DNA from: an uncultured Prevotellaceae bacterium
GTDB taxonomy: Bacteria; Bacteroidota; Bacteroidia; Bacteroidales; Muribaculaceae
Direction of reading: 5' to 3'
Length of the DNA stretch: 41,901 nt
Assembly: GCA_900318645.1 (NCBI GenBank)
Contig: ONLH01000035.1
Span: forward strand, 1 to 41,901
A model generated the notes under the pieces. It saw only the letters and a program-made list of their open reading frames with translations, was not told the origin of the DNA and did not search any database. A program made the translations under genes and the position numbers. This document shows, piece after piece, positions 27,167-36,075 of this stretch (the first letter of the stretch is position 1; each line of letters opens with the position of its first letter).

Positions 27167-28405
27167 ATGAAGTACCGTATTTTAACACTGGTTGGACTGC
27201 TGGCCCTAAGTGCTGGCTCTTTCCTTCAAGCACAGGACTACGATGACATCTATTACGATGGCTCCAAGTCCACTACGGGCACGAAGAAGACCAAGGTCGA
27301 AACGCCCGTGAAGACTGTCGCCGTCTATGGCGAGGTGCCCGATACCTACAAGGTAGCGGCCCAGAGTAATTACCGTGTTGAGCGCGACGAGGACGAGTAT
27401 AACCGTCGCGGTGTCTATGATCCCGAGTATGCTTTGGACCTGAATGGTGACACGATTTATAGTGACTCAATCTACGAGGAGGCCTTTGCCAACACCCACT
27501 TGATTGAGCGTTTCTATAATCCTGACATCGTGATCCTGAGCAGTGATGATGAACTGATTGAGCTCTATTATGACGAGTCTCCAACTATCAACTTGGTCGT
27601 GGGCAACGACTGGGGTTATGGCTCATACTACGGATGGGCCTCGAGCTATTATCCCTGGTACACGGGATGGTATGATCCCTGGTACACGGGATGGTATGAT
27701 CCCTGGTATACCTGGTATTCTTGGCGTCCCTGGCATTCACCTTTCTATTACAGCTGGTATCGTCCCTATGGCTATTGGGGCTGGACTTATTCTCCCTGGT
27801 ACTGGGGACATAATCACTGGTATTGGGGTAGTGGCTATCGCCCCGGATGGAATGACTGGGCATGGCATGGCAATAACAGCCATACCGGTCACGCTCGTCC
27901 CGCTAGACCCAACTATGACAGCAACTGGATTTCAAACGGACACCGTACAGGACTTGCTACTAACCGCAATGGCCGTACCCGCGTAGATGCGATGGGAAGC
28001 AACCGCAATGGCATCTCGGCACGAAGCACCGGTGGCAACCGTACCGGCTTGGGCTCCTCGAATGGACGTAGTGGCACTCGTGGTGGCTATGCTACCAGCC
28101 GTGGCAGCGGCAATATGGGTTCTCGCAGCTCTAGCGGCGTATCGCCTCGCAACAGTAGTGGCTACAGCGGCAGCCGTTCCAGCAGTAGCGGCCGTTCGGG
28201 CAGCTATAGCAGCAGCGGTCGTTCCGGCAGCAGCTACAGTGGAGGTCGTTCCAGCGGCAGCTACAGCAGTGGCGGCAGCCGTTCCGGTGGCAGCTATGGA
28301 GGCAGCAGTGGCTCATATAGCAGCGGCAGCAGTGGTGGTGGCCGCAGCTCTGGCGGTGGCGGCGGACATGGCGGATCATCAGGTGGTGGCGGACATCGTC
28401 GCTGA
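27167..28405 (+). CDS. Secreted protein with Trp/Tyr-rich middle and Gly/Ser-rich tail
   Basis: This is a 412-residue exported protein of low complexity. Residues 1-23 are a signal peptide (ending FLQAQ). Residues 24-145 are acidic and Tyr/Asp-rich, with no recognised domain. Residues about 148-240 are extremely rich in Trp, Tyr, Pro and Gly, including tandem WYTGWYDP units. Residues about 270-412 are a Gly/Ser/Arg tail ending GGGGHRR. There are no Cys residues or membrane helices. Such sequences suggest a flexible, possibly self-associating cell-surface or extracellular protein; I do not recognise a named family. A weak -7-like box (TTAATTTG, 27110-27117) lies about 50 bp upstream. It is followed by an OmpP1-type porin 69 bp downstream, so the pair may be an operon. 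Confidence 0.8.
   Translation: MKYRILTLVGLLALSAGSFLQAQDYDDIYYDGSKSTTGTKKTKVETPVKTVAVYGEVPDTYKVAAQSNYRVERDEDEYNRRGVYDPEYALDLNGDTIYSDSIYEEAFANTHLIERFYNPDIVILSSDDELIELYYDESPTINLVVGNDWGYGSYYGWASSYYPWYTGWYDPWYTGWYDPWYTWYSWRPWHSPFYYSWYRPYGYWGWTYSPWYWGHNHWYWGSGYRPGWNDWAWHGNNSHTGHARPARPNYDSNWISNGHRTGLATNRNGRTRVDAMGSNRNGISARSTGGNRTGLGSSNGRSGTRGGYATSRGSGNMGSRSSSGVSPRNSSGYSGSRSSSSGRSGSYSSSGRSGSSYSGGRSSGSYSSGGSRSGGSYGGSSGSYSSGSSGGGRSSGGGGGHGGSSGGGGHRR
27653..27708 (+). repeat. 24-bp coding tandem repeat
   Basis: Two identical 24-bp units lie back to back (27653-27676 and 27677-27700), followed by the first 8 bases of a third before divergence. They encode PWYTGWYD repeats. Exact repeats of this kind can change copy number by slippage. 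Confidence 0.85.
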
Positions 28406-28474
28406 TCGGTCCTCCCTTTCACACACGCTTTATTAGTAATAGAACATTGTATTATAATCTAAACATTTCAAGCT

Positions 28475-30103
28475 ATGAAGAAGAAAGTTTTAGCCATGTT
28501 GTTGTGCGGACTTCCTCTCCTGATAAACGCACAGGACGCCTTTGATGTCCTGCAGATGTCACAGACCGAACTCCGAGGCACATCCCGCTTCCAGTCGATG
28601 GCGGGGGCCTTCGGAGCCCTCGGAGGCGATCTCTCGACATTGACTCAGAACCCTGCCGGCATCGGCGTCTATCGCAGTTCCGACCTGGGTGTGACCCTCA
28701 GCCTGGACTTCAACAGCACCAAGGCTGGCATTAATAAGCTCAATGAGACTAAGTTCAACGTGAACAATGTAGGTTATGTGGGCGCTATCCGCCTGAACAG
28801 CGAGTCAGTGCCTAACCTGAACTTCGGTTTTACTTATAACCGCATTCAGTCTTTCAACCGTCACTACGTCGGTGGCGTGGCCAATATCCCGACCTCAATG
28901 AGTAACTTTGTTGCCGATGAGTTTGTCAACGTGCCGGGCTATACCGATGGTGATCTCTACTGGGACGAAGATTACAACCCCTATTTCGACGGTTATGCAC
29001 CATGGGCAGCCGTGACGATGTTTGACATGACAACCCAGAATGGCGGCTATGTGGGCATCATCAATGCCAATGGCGATTACATGCAGGGTCTGTTTGGCGA
29101 CGGTACTGCTGCCGATGCCTACTATTCGGTGGATGAGAGCGGCCATGCCGACGAGTACAACATTGCCTTCGGCGGCAACATCGCCAACAAGTTGTACTTC
29201 GGTCTTGACTTCGGTATCCTTGACCTGGACTTTAAGAGCACTCAGACCTATGAGGAGGAAATGGACAATCCTTACGTCATGGCTGACGATATTGACCTGT
29301 TCGAGAGCCCGATTGTCAGTGACAATACCTATGCCAAATGGGCCCTGACCAACTACTTGCATAGCGAGGGTACTGGTGTCAACTTCAAGTTCGGTCTCAT
29401 CTGGAAACCCGTGCAGGCTCTGCGCATCGGTGCTGCGTTCCACACGCCCACCTACTATGATATGCGCGACACCTACCTTGTGAGCGCCAAGTTGCACGCC
29501 TATCAGGACGACGAGTTACTGTATCGTGCCAGCAAGAGCAGTAACGATGGCTATCGATACTCAGGCACTTATACCATCAAGACTCCGTGGCACTTCATGG
29601 GCAGTGTGGCAGGCGTGATCGGTACCAACGGCATCCTCAGCTTGGACTACGAGTATGTGGCCAATGAGACGATGCGCATCGGTGACGACCGCAACAACGA
29701 CTATCCCGATGTGACCGATAATGTAAAGGCATACTTCAAGCCTTCACACATTATCCGCGTCGGTGGCGAGTACCGCGTTACCCCCAGCTTTAGCCTGCGT
29801 GCCGGTTACAGCTACAAGACGACTCAGGTCGAGAAGGGTGTTGACGAATATGAATACAACATTGCCACAGTAGGCACCAACCCTGCCTATCAGTATGACA
29901 ATGCCGTTCATAACATCACCGCTGGTATTGGCTACCGTTACCAGAAGTTCTATGCTGACCTGGCCTACGTGCACAAGATGCGCAAGAGCGTCTATAACGC
30001 CTTCTCGCCCATCAATGACAATTACGGCTATGAGCCTAACGTCAGCGCCGACGTGACGGACCACAACAACCGTATCTCGCTCACCCTGGGCATGAGGTTC
30101 TGA
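28475..30103 (+). CDS. OmpP1/FadL/TodX-family outer-membrane transporter
   Basis: This is a 542-residue outer-membrane barrel. A signal peptide (cut after INAQ, about residue 20) is followed by the plug-like N-terminal segment DLSTLTQNPAGIGVYRSSDL with the conserved NPAG motif of the FadL/TodX family. Many amphipathic beta-strands continue to the terminal aromatic strand (ISLTLGMRF). The family imports hydrophobic compounds such as long-chain fatty acids; in Bacteroidota the substrate is usually unknown. Length is somewhat above the 450-480 of FadL. It ends with a good terminator. Confidence 0.9.
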   Translation: MKKKVLAMLLCGLPLLINAQDAFDVLQMSQTELRGTSRFQSMAGAFGALGGDLSTLTQNPAGIGVYRSSDLGVTLSLDFNSTKAGINKLNETKFNVNNVGYVGAIRLNSESVPNLNFGFTYNRIQSFNRHYVGGVANIPTSMSNFVADEFVNVPGYTDGDLYWDEDYNPYFDGYAPWAAVTMFDMTTQNGGYVGIINANGDYMQGLFGDGTAADAYYSVDESGHADEYNIAFGGNIANKLYFGLDFGILDLDFKSTQTYEEEMDNPYVMADDIDLFESPIVSDNTYAKWALTNYLHSEGTGVNFKFGLIWKPVQALRIGAAFHTPTYYDMRDTYLVSAKLHAYQDDELLYRASKSSNDGYRYSGTYTIKTPWHFMGSVAGVIGTNGILSLDYEYVANETMRIGDDRNNDYPDVTDNVKAYFKPSHIIRVGGEYRVTPSFSLRAGYSYKTTQVEKGVDEYEYNIATVGTNPAYQYDNAVHNITAGIGYRYQKFYADLAYVHKMRKSVYNAFSPINDNYGYEPNVSADVTDHNNRISLTLGMRF

Positions 30104-30159
30104 TCAAGAGTGATTTTTAACCCGGAAGATTACGTTTATAAAATTCATTAACTGTCCAT

Positions 30160-30195
30160 CCGGCAATACGCGGAGATCGCGTGTTGCCGGATTTT
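30160..30195 (+). terminator. Intrinsic terminator of the OmpP1-type gene
   Basis: A 13-nt stem (30160-30172 with 30178-30190, one G-T pair) with a 5-nt loop is followed by ATTTTTC. It begins 56 bp after the stop. Confidence 0.85.
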
Positions 30196-30247
30196 TCATG
30201 CTTTGAGGTAGTTGTGAAAACCCTATGTGTTTTTCTCATGTAGACAA

Positions 30248-30380
30248 TTGTGAGTTCAATGAAAATATACTCTTGAACTCAGCTGGTTAGCCTCCTGAGA
30301 CCAGTAGAGACGCAAAATTTTGCGTCTCTACATAGCGGATGAGCTGAGTATCAGTACTTTATTTCATTGAACTCTCGTTA
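30248..30380. mobile_element. MITE-like palindromic element (copy 2)
   Basis: The ends carry GAGTTCAATGAAA (from 30252) and its reverse complement (to about 30374), with the complementarity extending imperfectly inward through ACTCAGCT. The centre is a perfect 28-bp palindrome (30304-30331; half-site GTAGAGACGCAAAA). The right end, GAGCTGAGTATCAGT then TTTATTTCATTGAACTC, matches the right end of copy 1 at 7802-7842 (GAGTTGAGTATCAGC then TTATTTTCGTCGAACTC). No coding capacity. Confidence 0.6.
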
Positions 30381-30386
30381 AACAAT

Positions 30387-30418
30387 GAGAGCCGTCTCCT
30401 GAAGCAGGGACGGCTCTC
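30387..30418 (-). terminator. Hairpin at the end of the merR gene
   Basis: GAGAGCCGTC (30387-30396) pairs perfectly with GACGGCTCTC (30409-30418) across a 12-nt loop. It lies 25 bp beyond the merR stop. On the minus strand it is followed by ATTGTTT rather than a clean T run. Confidence 0.6.
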
Positions 30419-30442
30419 TCTTGTTATGTGGGTAGTATCAAC

Positions 30443-30799
30443 TTACTTGGCGGTGGGGGTGTCGGGGTACAGCTGGTCGAGGGCATCTTGGAATGCCAGC
30501 AGTTGCTGCTTGATGTCCTTAAGCTGTTCGATGGCGTCAAAACGCTTGTCTACACCGTCACGGTTGTGTCGGATTTGCGCCTGGGCAGCATCCAGCTTCA
30601 GGCCTTTTTCCTTGACAAGGTAATAGACCTTGCTGATGATCTCGATATCGTTGGGCGTATAATAACGGATGTTCTTCTTGTTGCGCTTGGGGCGGATGAT
30701 AGTAAACTGCGACTCCCAGTAGCGCAGGGTGGACTCGGGGATTCCCAGAATCTCGGAAACATCACCGATTTTGTAGAATTTTTTATCCAGTTCTTGCAT
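30443..30799 (-). CDS. MerR family transcriptional regulator
   Basis: The protein is 118 residues from the ATG at 30799. The MerR winged-helix signature is clear: KFYKIGDVSEILGIPESTLR followed by YWESQF, with a wing including KNIRYYTPNDIEII. After the DNA-binding domain comes a short helical tail (about 70-118) with no Cys or metal site, so no ligand can be proposed. An upstream in-frame start would add 19 residues, but that segment contains the transcription start region of its own promoter, so the shorter form is preferred. It is divergent from alaS and shares an inverted-repeat promoter region with it, so autoregulation or control of alaS is possible. Confidence 0.9.
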   Translation of the reverse strand: MQELDKKFYKIGDVSEILGIPESTLRYWESQFTIIRPKRNKKNIRYYTPNDIEIISKVYYLVKEKGLKLDAAQAQIRHNRDGVDKRFDAIEQLKDIKQQLLAFQDALDQLYPDTPTAK

Positions 30800-30803
30800 A
30801 GCC

Positions 30804-30835
30804 TTGCACAAATTAATAGAATTATTTACCTTTGC
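30804..30835 (+). promoter_or_regulatory. Promoter of alaS (faces the merR promoter)
   Basis: TTGC (30804-30807), a 19-bp spacer and TACCTTTGC (30827-30835) form a complete promoter reading towards alaS. Its -7 box is one arm of a 14-bp perfect inverted repeat, TTTACCTTTGCAGG, whose other arm is the merR -7 box. Confidence 0.75.
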
Positions 30836-30852
30836 AGGTTGAAAATAACCCT

Positions 30853-30884
30853 GCAAAGGTAAACAAATAGTTTAGACTTTGCAA
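30853..30884 (-). promoter_or_regulatory. Promoter of merR (faces the alaS promoter)
   Basis: On the minus strand TTGC (30884-30881), a 19-bp spacer and TACCTTTGC (30861-30853) form a second complete promoter. The two -7 boxes are 17 bp apart and point at each other, so the predicted start sites lie within a few bases of one another and each RNA is transcribed through the other promoter. Confidence 0.75.
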
Positions 30885-30924
30885 CAAAAAGAGAACATTT
30901 ATAACATATTAAGATAAAAGAATT

Positions 30925-33543
30925 ATGCTTACTGCAAAAGAAATCCGAGAGACGTTCAAGCGCTATTTTGAGGAGCATGGGCACCACATCGTGCCTTCGG
31001 CTCCCATGGTGATCAAGGACGATCCTACCCTCATGTTTACCAATGCCGGAATGAATCAGTTCAAGGACATTATCCTGGGCAACAAGGAAGCCCAGTGGCG
31101 TCGTGTCGCCGATTCCCAGAAGTGCCTCCGCGTGAGCGGCAAGCACAATGACCTGGAGGAGGTGGGACATGATACCTACCACCACACCATGTTCGAGATG
31201 CTGGGTAACTGGTCGTTTGGTGACTATTTCAAGCATGAGGCCATTGACTGGGGATGGGACCTGTTGGTCAATGTGCTGAAGATTGACCCGAAGCTGTTGT
31301 ATGCAACAGTATTTGAGGGCGACGAACGCAACGGACTTAGCCGCGACGATGAGGCTGCAGGCTTCTGGGAGGCCCATTTGCCTAAGGATCATATCATCAA
31401 TGGTAACGCCCACGACAACTTCTGGGAAATGGGTGACACCGGACCTTGCGGCCCCTGCAGTGAGATTCACATCGACTTGCGCAGCGAGGAGGAAAAGGCC
31501 GCCATTCCTGGTGCCGAACTGGTCAACAAGGACAATCCCCAGGTGATTGAAATCTGGAACCTCGTGTTCATGCAGTACAACCGCAAGGCCGACGGTTCGC
31601 TCGAACCGCTGCCCAACAAGGTGATTGACACCGGTATGGGTCTAGAGCGCCTGTGCATGGTGCTTCAGGGCAAGAAATCCAACTATGATACCGACGTATT
31701 CCAGCCTCTCATCGGCAAGCTGGGTGAAATGTGCGGCAAGAAATATGGTGACAACAAGGACGTGGACATCGCCATGCGCGTCATCGCCGACCATGTACGC
31801 ACGATCGCTTTCTCGATTGCTGATGGGCAGCTGCCCAGCAATGCCAAGGCTGGCTACGTCATCCGTCGCATCCTGCGCCGTGCCGTGCGCTACGGCTATA
31901 CCTTCCTGGGATTCCGTGAGGCGTTCATGTACCGCCTCATTGACACCCTCATTGAGAGCATGGGCGATGCCTATCCCGAGATCAAGGCTCAGGCCGACCT
32001 TATCAAGCATGTCACCAAGGAAGAGGAAGATGCCTTCCTGCGCACCCTGGAGACGGGTATGAAGCTCATCGAGAAGGTCATCGCCGACACCAAGGCTGCT
32101 GGTAAGACCGTTGTTGATGGCAAGGAAGCCTTTACGCTCTATGACACCTTCGGCTTCCCCTTGGACTTGACCGAACTGATCCTGCGCGAGAATGATATGA
32201 CCGTCAACGAGGAGGAATTCAACGTCGAGATGCAGAAGCAGAAACAGCGTGCCCGCAACGCTGCCGCTGTCGAGGCTACCGACTGGGTCGAGCTGCGTGA
32301 CGGTGTGACCGAGTTCGTGGGTTACGACCTCACCGAGTGTGACGTGAACATCCTGCGCTACCGCAAGGTGACCCAGAAGAACAAGTCCTTCTATCAGATC
32401 GTACTTGACCGCTCGCCGTTTTATGCCGAGATGGGTGGCCAGGTGGGTGACCGAGGAACCCTCACCGTGGACGACGAGGTCATTGAGGTGACCGATACCA
32501 AGCGCGAGAACAACCTGCCCGTGCACATCACCAGCAAGTTGCCCAGTGACGTCAATGCCACCTTCCGTGCTGCCATCGACCTTGAGGCACGCCGCGCTAC
32601 CGAGTGCAACCACACGGCGACTCACCTGCTGCACGCTGCCCTGCGTCAAGTGCTGGGTACTCATGTGGAGCAGAAAGGCTCATACGTTGATCCCGTCTCG
32701 CTGCGCTTTGACTTCTCTCACTTCCGCAAGGTGACGCCCGAGGAAATCCGCCAAGTCGAGCACCTCGCCAACAAGATGATTCGCGAAGCTATCGTGCGCG
32801 AGGAGCATCGCGAAGTGCCTATTGATGAGGCTAAGCAGATGGGTGCCATGGCACTCTTCGGCGAGAAATACGGTGACCGCGTGCGCGTCATCAAGTATGG
32901 CGACTCGGTTGAGCTGTGTGGTGGTACCCATGTGCCCAACACGGGTAACATCGGCATGGTACGCATCGTCAGCGAGAGCAGTATTGCCGCCGGCATCCGC
33001 CGCATCGAGGCTGTTACTGGTGCTAGGGTTGAGGAGATGCTCGATACCGTACAGGACACCCTTGGTCATATCAAGGAGATGCTCAACAATGCTCCTGATG
33101 CCATCGCAGCATTGCACAAGTCATTGACCGAGAATGCCGACCTCAAGAAGCAGGTTGATGAGTTCATGAAACAGCGCATCGCTATTCTGGCCAAGCAGGT
33201 ACAGGATGAAGCCAAGCAGATGAACGGTATCAACGTCCTCATGATGACCGGCAAGCGCATTCCCGATATCGTCAAGGGTGTGGCTCTCGCAGTCAAGGCC
33301 GACTGTCCCACGGCAACGGCATTCCTGGCCGCTACTGAGTTTGAAGGCAAGCCCATGCTTACCGTCATGCTGAGCGAGGACGTCGTCAAGAGCGGCAAGA
33401 AGGCAGGCGATATCGTCCGCGGCGCCGCCAAGTGCATCCAGGGCGGTGGCGGCGGTCAGCCCCACTTCGCTCAGGCTGGTGGTCGCAATCCTCAGGGCTT
33501 GAACGACGCTATGAAGTCGATGCTCGAGGCTTTGGGACTTTAA
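30925..33543 (+). CDS. alaS: Alanyl-tRNA synthetase
   Basis: This is an 872-residue cytoplasmic enzyme that charges tRNA(Ala). The class II catalytic core has [33 protein letters not shown] (motif 2 region) and GMGLERL (motif 3). The tRNA-recognition helices follow, then the editing domain with zinc ligands HTATH (His 563, His 567) and CGGTH (Cys 665, His 669), and finally a C-Ala (DHHA1) domain ending with [14 protein letters not shown]. Length and order match the family. Strong codon bias fits high expression. The transcript would carry a leader of about 80 nt from the facing promoter. Confidence 0.98.
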   Translation: MLTAKEIRETFKRYFEEHGHHIVPSAPMVIKDDPTLMFTNAGMNQFKDIILGNKEAQWRRVADSQKCLRVSGKHNDLEEVGHDTYHHTMFEMLGNWSFGDYFKHEAIDWGWDLLVNVLKIDPKLLYATVFEGDERNGLSRDDEAAGFWEAHLPKDHIINGNAHDNFWEMGDTGPCGPCSEIHIDLRSEEEKAAIPGAELVNKDNPQVIEIWNLVFMQYNRKADGSLEPLPNKVIDTGMGLERLCMVLQGKKSNYDTDVFQPLIGKLGEMCGKKYGDNKDVDIAMRVIADHVRTIAFSIADGQLPSNAKAGYVIRRILRRAVRYGYTFLGFREAFMYRLIDTLIESMGDAYPEIKAQADLIKHVTKEEEDAFLRTLETGMKLIEKVIADTKAAGKTVVDGKEAFTLYDTFGFPLDLTELILRENDMTVNEEEFNVEMQKQKQRARNAAAVEATDWVELRDGVTEFVGYDLTECDVNILRYRKVTQKNKSFYQIVLDRSPFYAEMGGQVGDRGTLTVDDEVIEVTDTKRENNLPVHITSKLPSDVNATFRAAIDLEARRATECNHTATHLLHAALRQVLGTHVEQKGSYVDPVSLRFDFSHFRKVTPEEIRQVEHLANKMIREAIVREEHREVPIDEAKQMGAMALFGEKYGDRVRVIKYGDSVELCGGTHVPNTGNIGMVRIVSESSIAAGIRRIEAVTGARVEEMLDTVQDTLGHIKEMLNNAPDAIAALHKSLTENADLKKQVDEFMKQRIAILAKQVQDEAKQMNGINVLMMTGKRIPDIVKGVALAVKADCPTATAFLAATEFEGKPMLTVMLSEDVVKSGKKAGDIVRGAAKCIQGGGGGQPHFAQAGGRNPQGLNDAMKSMLEALGL

Positions 33544-33561
33544 AAAGATTAAATTACACGG

Positions 33562-33662
33562 CGGTGTATCATCATTGCAATTCGGTATTTTATACAAATT
33601 TTTGTTTAATTTCTCCGTGCGTAGCACGGACATGATTACTGGCTTTGAATGATGATACACCG
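33562..33662. repeat. 101-bp palindromic element with GTTTAATTTCTC repeat (copy B)
   Basis: Perfect 15-bp terminal inverted repeats, CGGTGTATCATCATT at 33562-33576 and its complement at 33648-33662, enclose AAATTTTTGTTTAATTTCTC (33596-33615) and a hairpin CCGTGC-GTA-GCACGG (33615-33629). The core GTTTAATTTCTC plus GC-rich hairpin is shared with 22805-22829. The element lies between alaS and the antiporter gene and may also terminate alaS. Confidence 0.5.
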
Positions 33663-33683
33663 ACGTTTTATATGTGACAAGAT

Positions 33684-34664
33684 ATGGATTATCTGTTTCT
33701 AATTGTCGGGCTGGGACTGTTGTTGCTCGCTGCCAATTATCTCGTGGACTCATCGGTAGCCATCGCCCAGCGTGCCAAAATCTCTAACTTCATTATCGGC
33801 CTCACGATTGTGGGCATAGGCACCAGTGCACCCGAATTGTTTGTCTCGGTGTCTTCGGCACTGAGCAATGTGCCTAACAATGGTGATATCGCCATGGGTA
33901 ATGTGTTGGGCTCCAATATTGCTAACGTCTTGCTCATTCTGGGTGTTACAGCGATGATTCTGCCGTTCCCCATCGAGCGGTTGCAGCGTGTGAGAGATAT
34001 CCCGTTCCTCATCTTCATGTCGTTGCTGATTACGGCGATTGCCAATGATTCCATGGTGCCTGGACTCGACAGTTCGTTGAACCGACTGGACGGTATCGTA
34101 CTGCTCCTGGTCTTCATTGGCTACATGGGATGGGTAGTGGTCCAGAAGGGCAAGGATCCCAATAAGGCGCTTGCCGAAGCCGACGAAGAGGCAAAATCTT
34201 CGCTCGCAGGGAAGAATCCGTGGCTGCTGTGGAGCATCGCCATCGTTTCGCTGGCAGCGCTCATCTTTGGCGGTAACTTGTTCCTGGATAGCGCCAAGAA
34301 CCTGGCGCATGCTTGGGGTATGAGTGACGCGGTGATTGCTATCACGATTGTTGCCGTCGGCACCTCATTGCCCGAATTAGTCACTGCCGTCATTGCTGCA
34401 AGCAAGAAGAATCCACAATTGGCATTGGGCAATGTCATTGGCAGCAACCTATTTAATCTGATGTTCATTCTGGGTACGGCTTCCACTGTCAAGCCGCTCT
34501 ATTTCCAGACCATCAATATCATGGATTACTTGGTGATGGTGGTTGCCGCATTCTTGCTCTATCTTGTCGTGTTCACTTTCAAGAAGAACAAGTTTGACCG
34601 TATCGAGGGCATTCTCTTCTTTGCCGCCTATATTGCTTATACCGTTTATCTGCTGCTGCGTTAA
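33684..34664 (+). CDS. Calcium/sodium antiporter, CaCA family (YrbG-like)
   Basis: This is a 326-residue inner-membrane exchanger with about ten transmembrane helices in two inverted halves. Each half has the cation-binding alpha repeat: GIGTSAPELFVSVSSAL with GNVLGSNIANVLLILG in the first, and AVGTSLPELVTAVIAASK with GNVIGSNLFNLMFILG in the second. The acidic residues in the PEL motifs are intact. A short charged cytoplasmic loop (about 152-175) separates the halves. The ATG at 33684 starts directly at the first helix. It is preceded by a 140-bp gap with a palindromic element and has no clear promoter of its own. Confidence 0.95.
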   Translation: MDYLFLIVGLGLLLLAANYLVDSSVAIAQRAKISNFIIGLTIVGIGTSAPELFVSVSSALSNVPNNGDIAMGNVLGSNIANVLLILGVTAMILPFPIERLQRVRDIPFLIFMSLLITAIANDSMVPGLDSSLNRLDGIVLLLVFIGYMGWVVVQKGKDPNKALAEADEEAKSSLAGKNPWLLWSIAIVSLAALIFGGNLFLDSAKNLAHAWGMSDAVIAITIVAVGTSLPELVTAVIAASKKNPQLALGNVIGSNLFNLMFILGTASTVKPLYFQTINIMDYLVMVVAAFLLYLVVFTFKKNKFDRIEGILFFAAYIAYTVYLLLR

Positions 34665-34727
34665 TGCCGTTTGATTAAACGTTAAGGCGTTTTGTTTGTC
34701 AAACCCAATATAATCAGCTGATTGACT

Positions 34728-36008
34728 ATGAAGACGAAATGGAATAGATATCTGACGTTTGTGGGCTGTTGTTTGGCCACGATGGCATGTCTGGCTCAGG
34801 GTGGGGTAGATACACGCCCTCACATCTTTGACAGCAACGTGCGATCCCTCAAGGTGTGCCTCACCAGCAACATGTATATCCCACCGGTGCTGATGATGGA
34901 TGGTGACGACCGTCTGATTGTCAATTTTGACTATTTGGACTATGATGTGCACTACCTGCGCTACAGTGTCACGCATTGTAATGCCAATTGGCAACCGTCG
35001 CAACTGGTTGAAAGCGAATATGTGAGCGGTTTCAACTATGCCGACATTGAAGACTATGCACCGAGTGAGGCAACATACGTCCACTACTACAATTACCAGT
35101 TTCTTCTTCCCAATGCCGATATGGAGTTTCTGGTGAGTGGCAATTACCTGTTATCGGTCTATGAGCAGGATGATCCTGATAAAATCTTGTTCCAGACGCG
35201 TTTTTCGGTGTGTGAGGGCAAGGTGAGCGTCTTCCCTCAGGTGACGTCACGTACCGATATCGACTACAACAACCGTTACCAGCAGGTGTCGTTTGATGTA
35301 CGTTATAGACCTAACCAGATCAAGGATCCCTATAGCGAGTTCACCTGCGTGGTGACGCAGAACTCCCGCGAGGACAATGCCGTGGCAGTGTCGCGCCCGA
35401 TGATGGTCGGTGTGGATCATGTTACCTATGAGCACGACCGTAACCTGATATTCCCTGCTGGCAATGAGTTCCGCCGCTTTGAGACGGTCAATGCCCACAA
35501 CCTTAACATGGGTGTGCAGTCCATCCGTTATTACCAACCCATGTATCACGCCACACTGATGATTGATGAGCCGCGCAACGAGGTGCAGTACCTGTATGAT
35601 AAGACACAGTATGGTCGTTTCACGATTCGTAATGGTGAAACGCGGGGTGAGAGTGCCGTCCAGGCCGATTACATGATTACGCATTTCACCCTTGACGCAG
35701 GAGGCAAACTCAACGGTGGCAATGTGGTGCTCTATGGCGAATTTCTGCAAGGCTATCCTGCTTCGCAGGTTGTTATGAAATACGATGCCTCTAGCGGTTT
35801 CTACACTTCCGAATTGCTGCTCAAGCAGGGTGCTTATAACTATATGTACCTCTGGGTGCCCGATGGTACCACCGTAGGCCAGACCGGAAAAATCGAGGGT
35901 GACCACTACGAGACAATCAACGAGTATCTTGTCAAGGTCTATGACCGCCCCATGGGCGAGCGCTATGACCGCTTCGTCGGCTACGGCGTCGCCTACTCCG
36001 GCAAATAA
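34728..36008 (+). CDS. DUF5103 family protein (type IX secretion plug-type)
   Basis: The protein is 426 residues from the ATG at 34728; the TTG two codons upstream is rejected because the ATG starts a good signal peptide (MKTKWNRYLTFVGCCLATMA, cut near AQG). Mature sequence is beta-rich, with conserved-looking VDTRPHIFDSNVRSLKVCLT, YLDYDVHYLRYSVTHCNANW, YVSGFNYADIEDY and MYLWVPDGTT. These match my memory of the DUF5103 family, whose structurally known members plug the T9SS SprA translocon. It fits the T9SS-type tail of the LRR protein at 1563-3212. It lies 63 bp after the antiporter gene and may be co-transcribed. Confidence 0.85.
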   Translation: MKTKWNRYLTFVGCCLATMACLAQGGVDTRPHIFDSNVRSLKVCLTSNMYIPPVLMMDGDDRLIVNFDYLDYDVHYLRYSVTHCNANWQPSQLVESEYVSGFNYADIEDYAPSEATYVHYYNYQFLLPNADMEFLVSGNYLLSVYEQDDPDKILFQTRFSVCEGKVSVFPQVTSRTDIDYNNRYQQVSFDVRYRPNQIKDPYSEFTCVVTQNSREDNAVAVSRPMMVGVDHVTYEHDRNLIFPAGNEFRRFETVNAHNLNMGVQSIRYYQPMYHATLMIDEPRNEVQYLYDKTQYGRFTIRNGETRGESAVQADYMITHFTLDAGGKLNGGNVVLYGEFLQGYPASQVVMKYDASSGFYTSELLLKQGAYNYMYLWVPDGTTVGQTGKIEGDHYETINEYLVKVYDRPMGERYDRFVGYGVAYSGK

Positions 36009-36031
36009 TATCCATCAACAGTCCAGCCTAC

Positions 36032-36061
36032 TATACACTAATGACCATTCATTAGTGTATA
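36032..36061. terminator. Perfect 13-bp hairpin after the DUF5103 gene
   Basis: TATACACTAATGA (36032-36044) and its complement (36049-36061) are separated by a 4-nt loop, 23 bp after the stop. There is no strong T run on either strand. It could be a terminator or 3' stabiliser for the plus-strand gene and also lies just outside the GxxExxY cassette. Confidence 0.5.
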
Positions 36062-36075
36062 ATACTTGTGTGTTT

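Noticed and set aside
31642-32664. A 340-codon open frame opposite alaS
   Set aside because: Antisense shadow of alaS, with the same compositional artefact as opposite ppdK.
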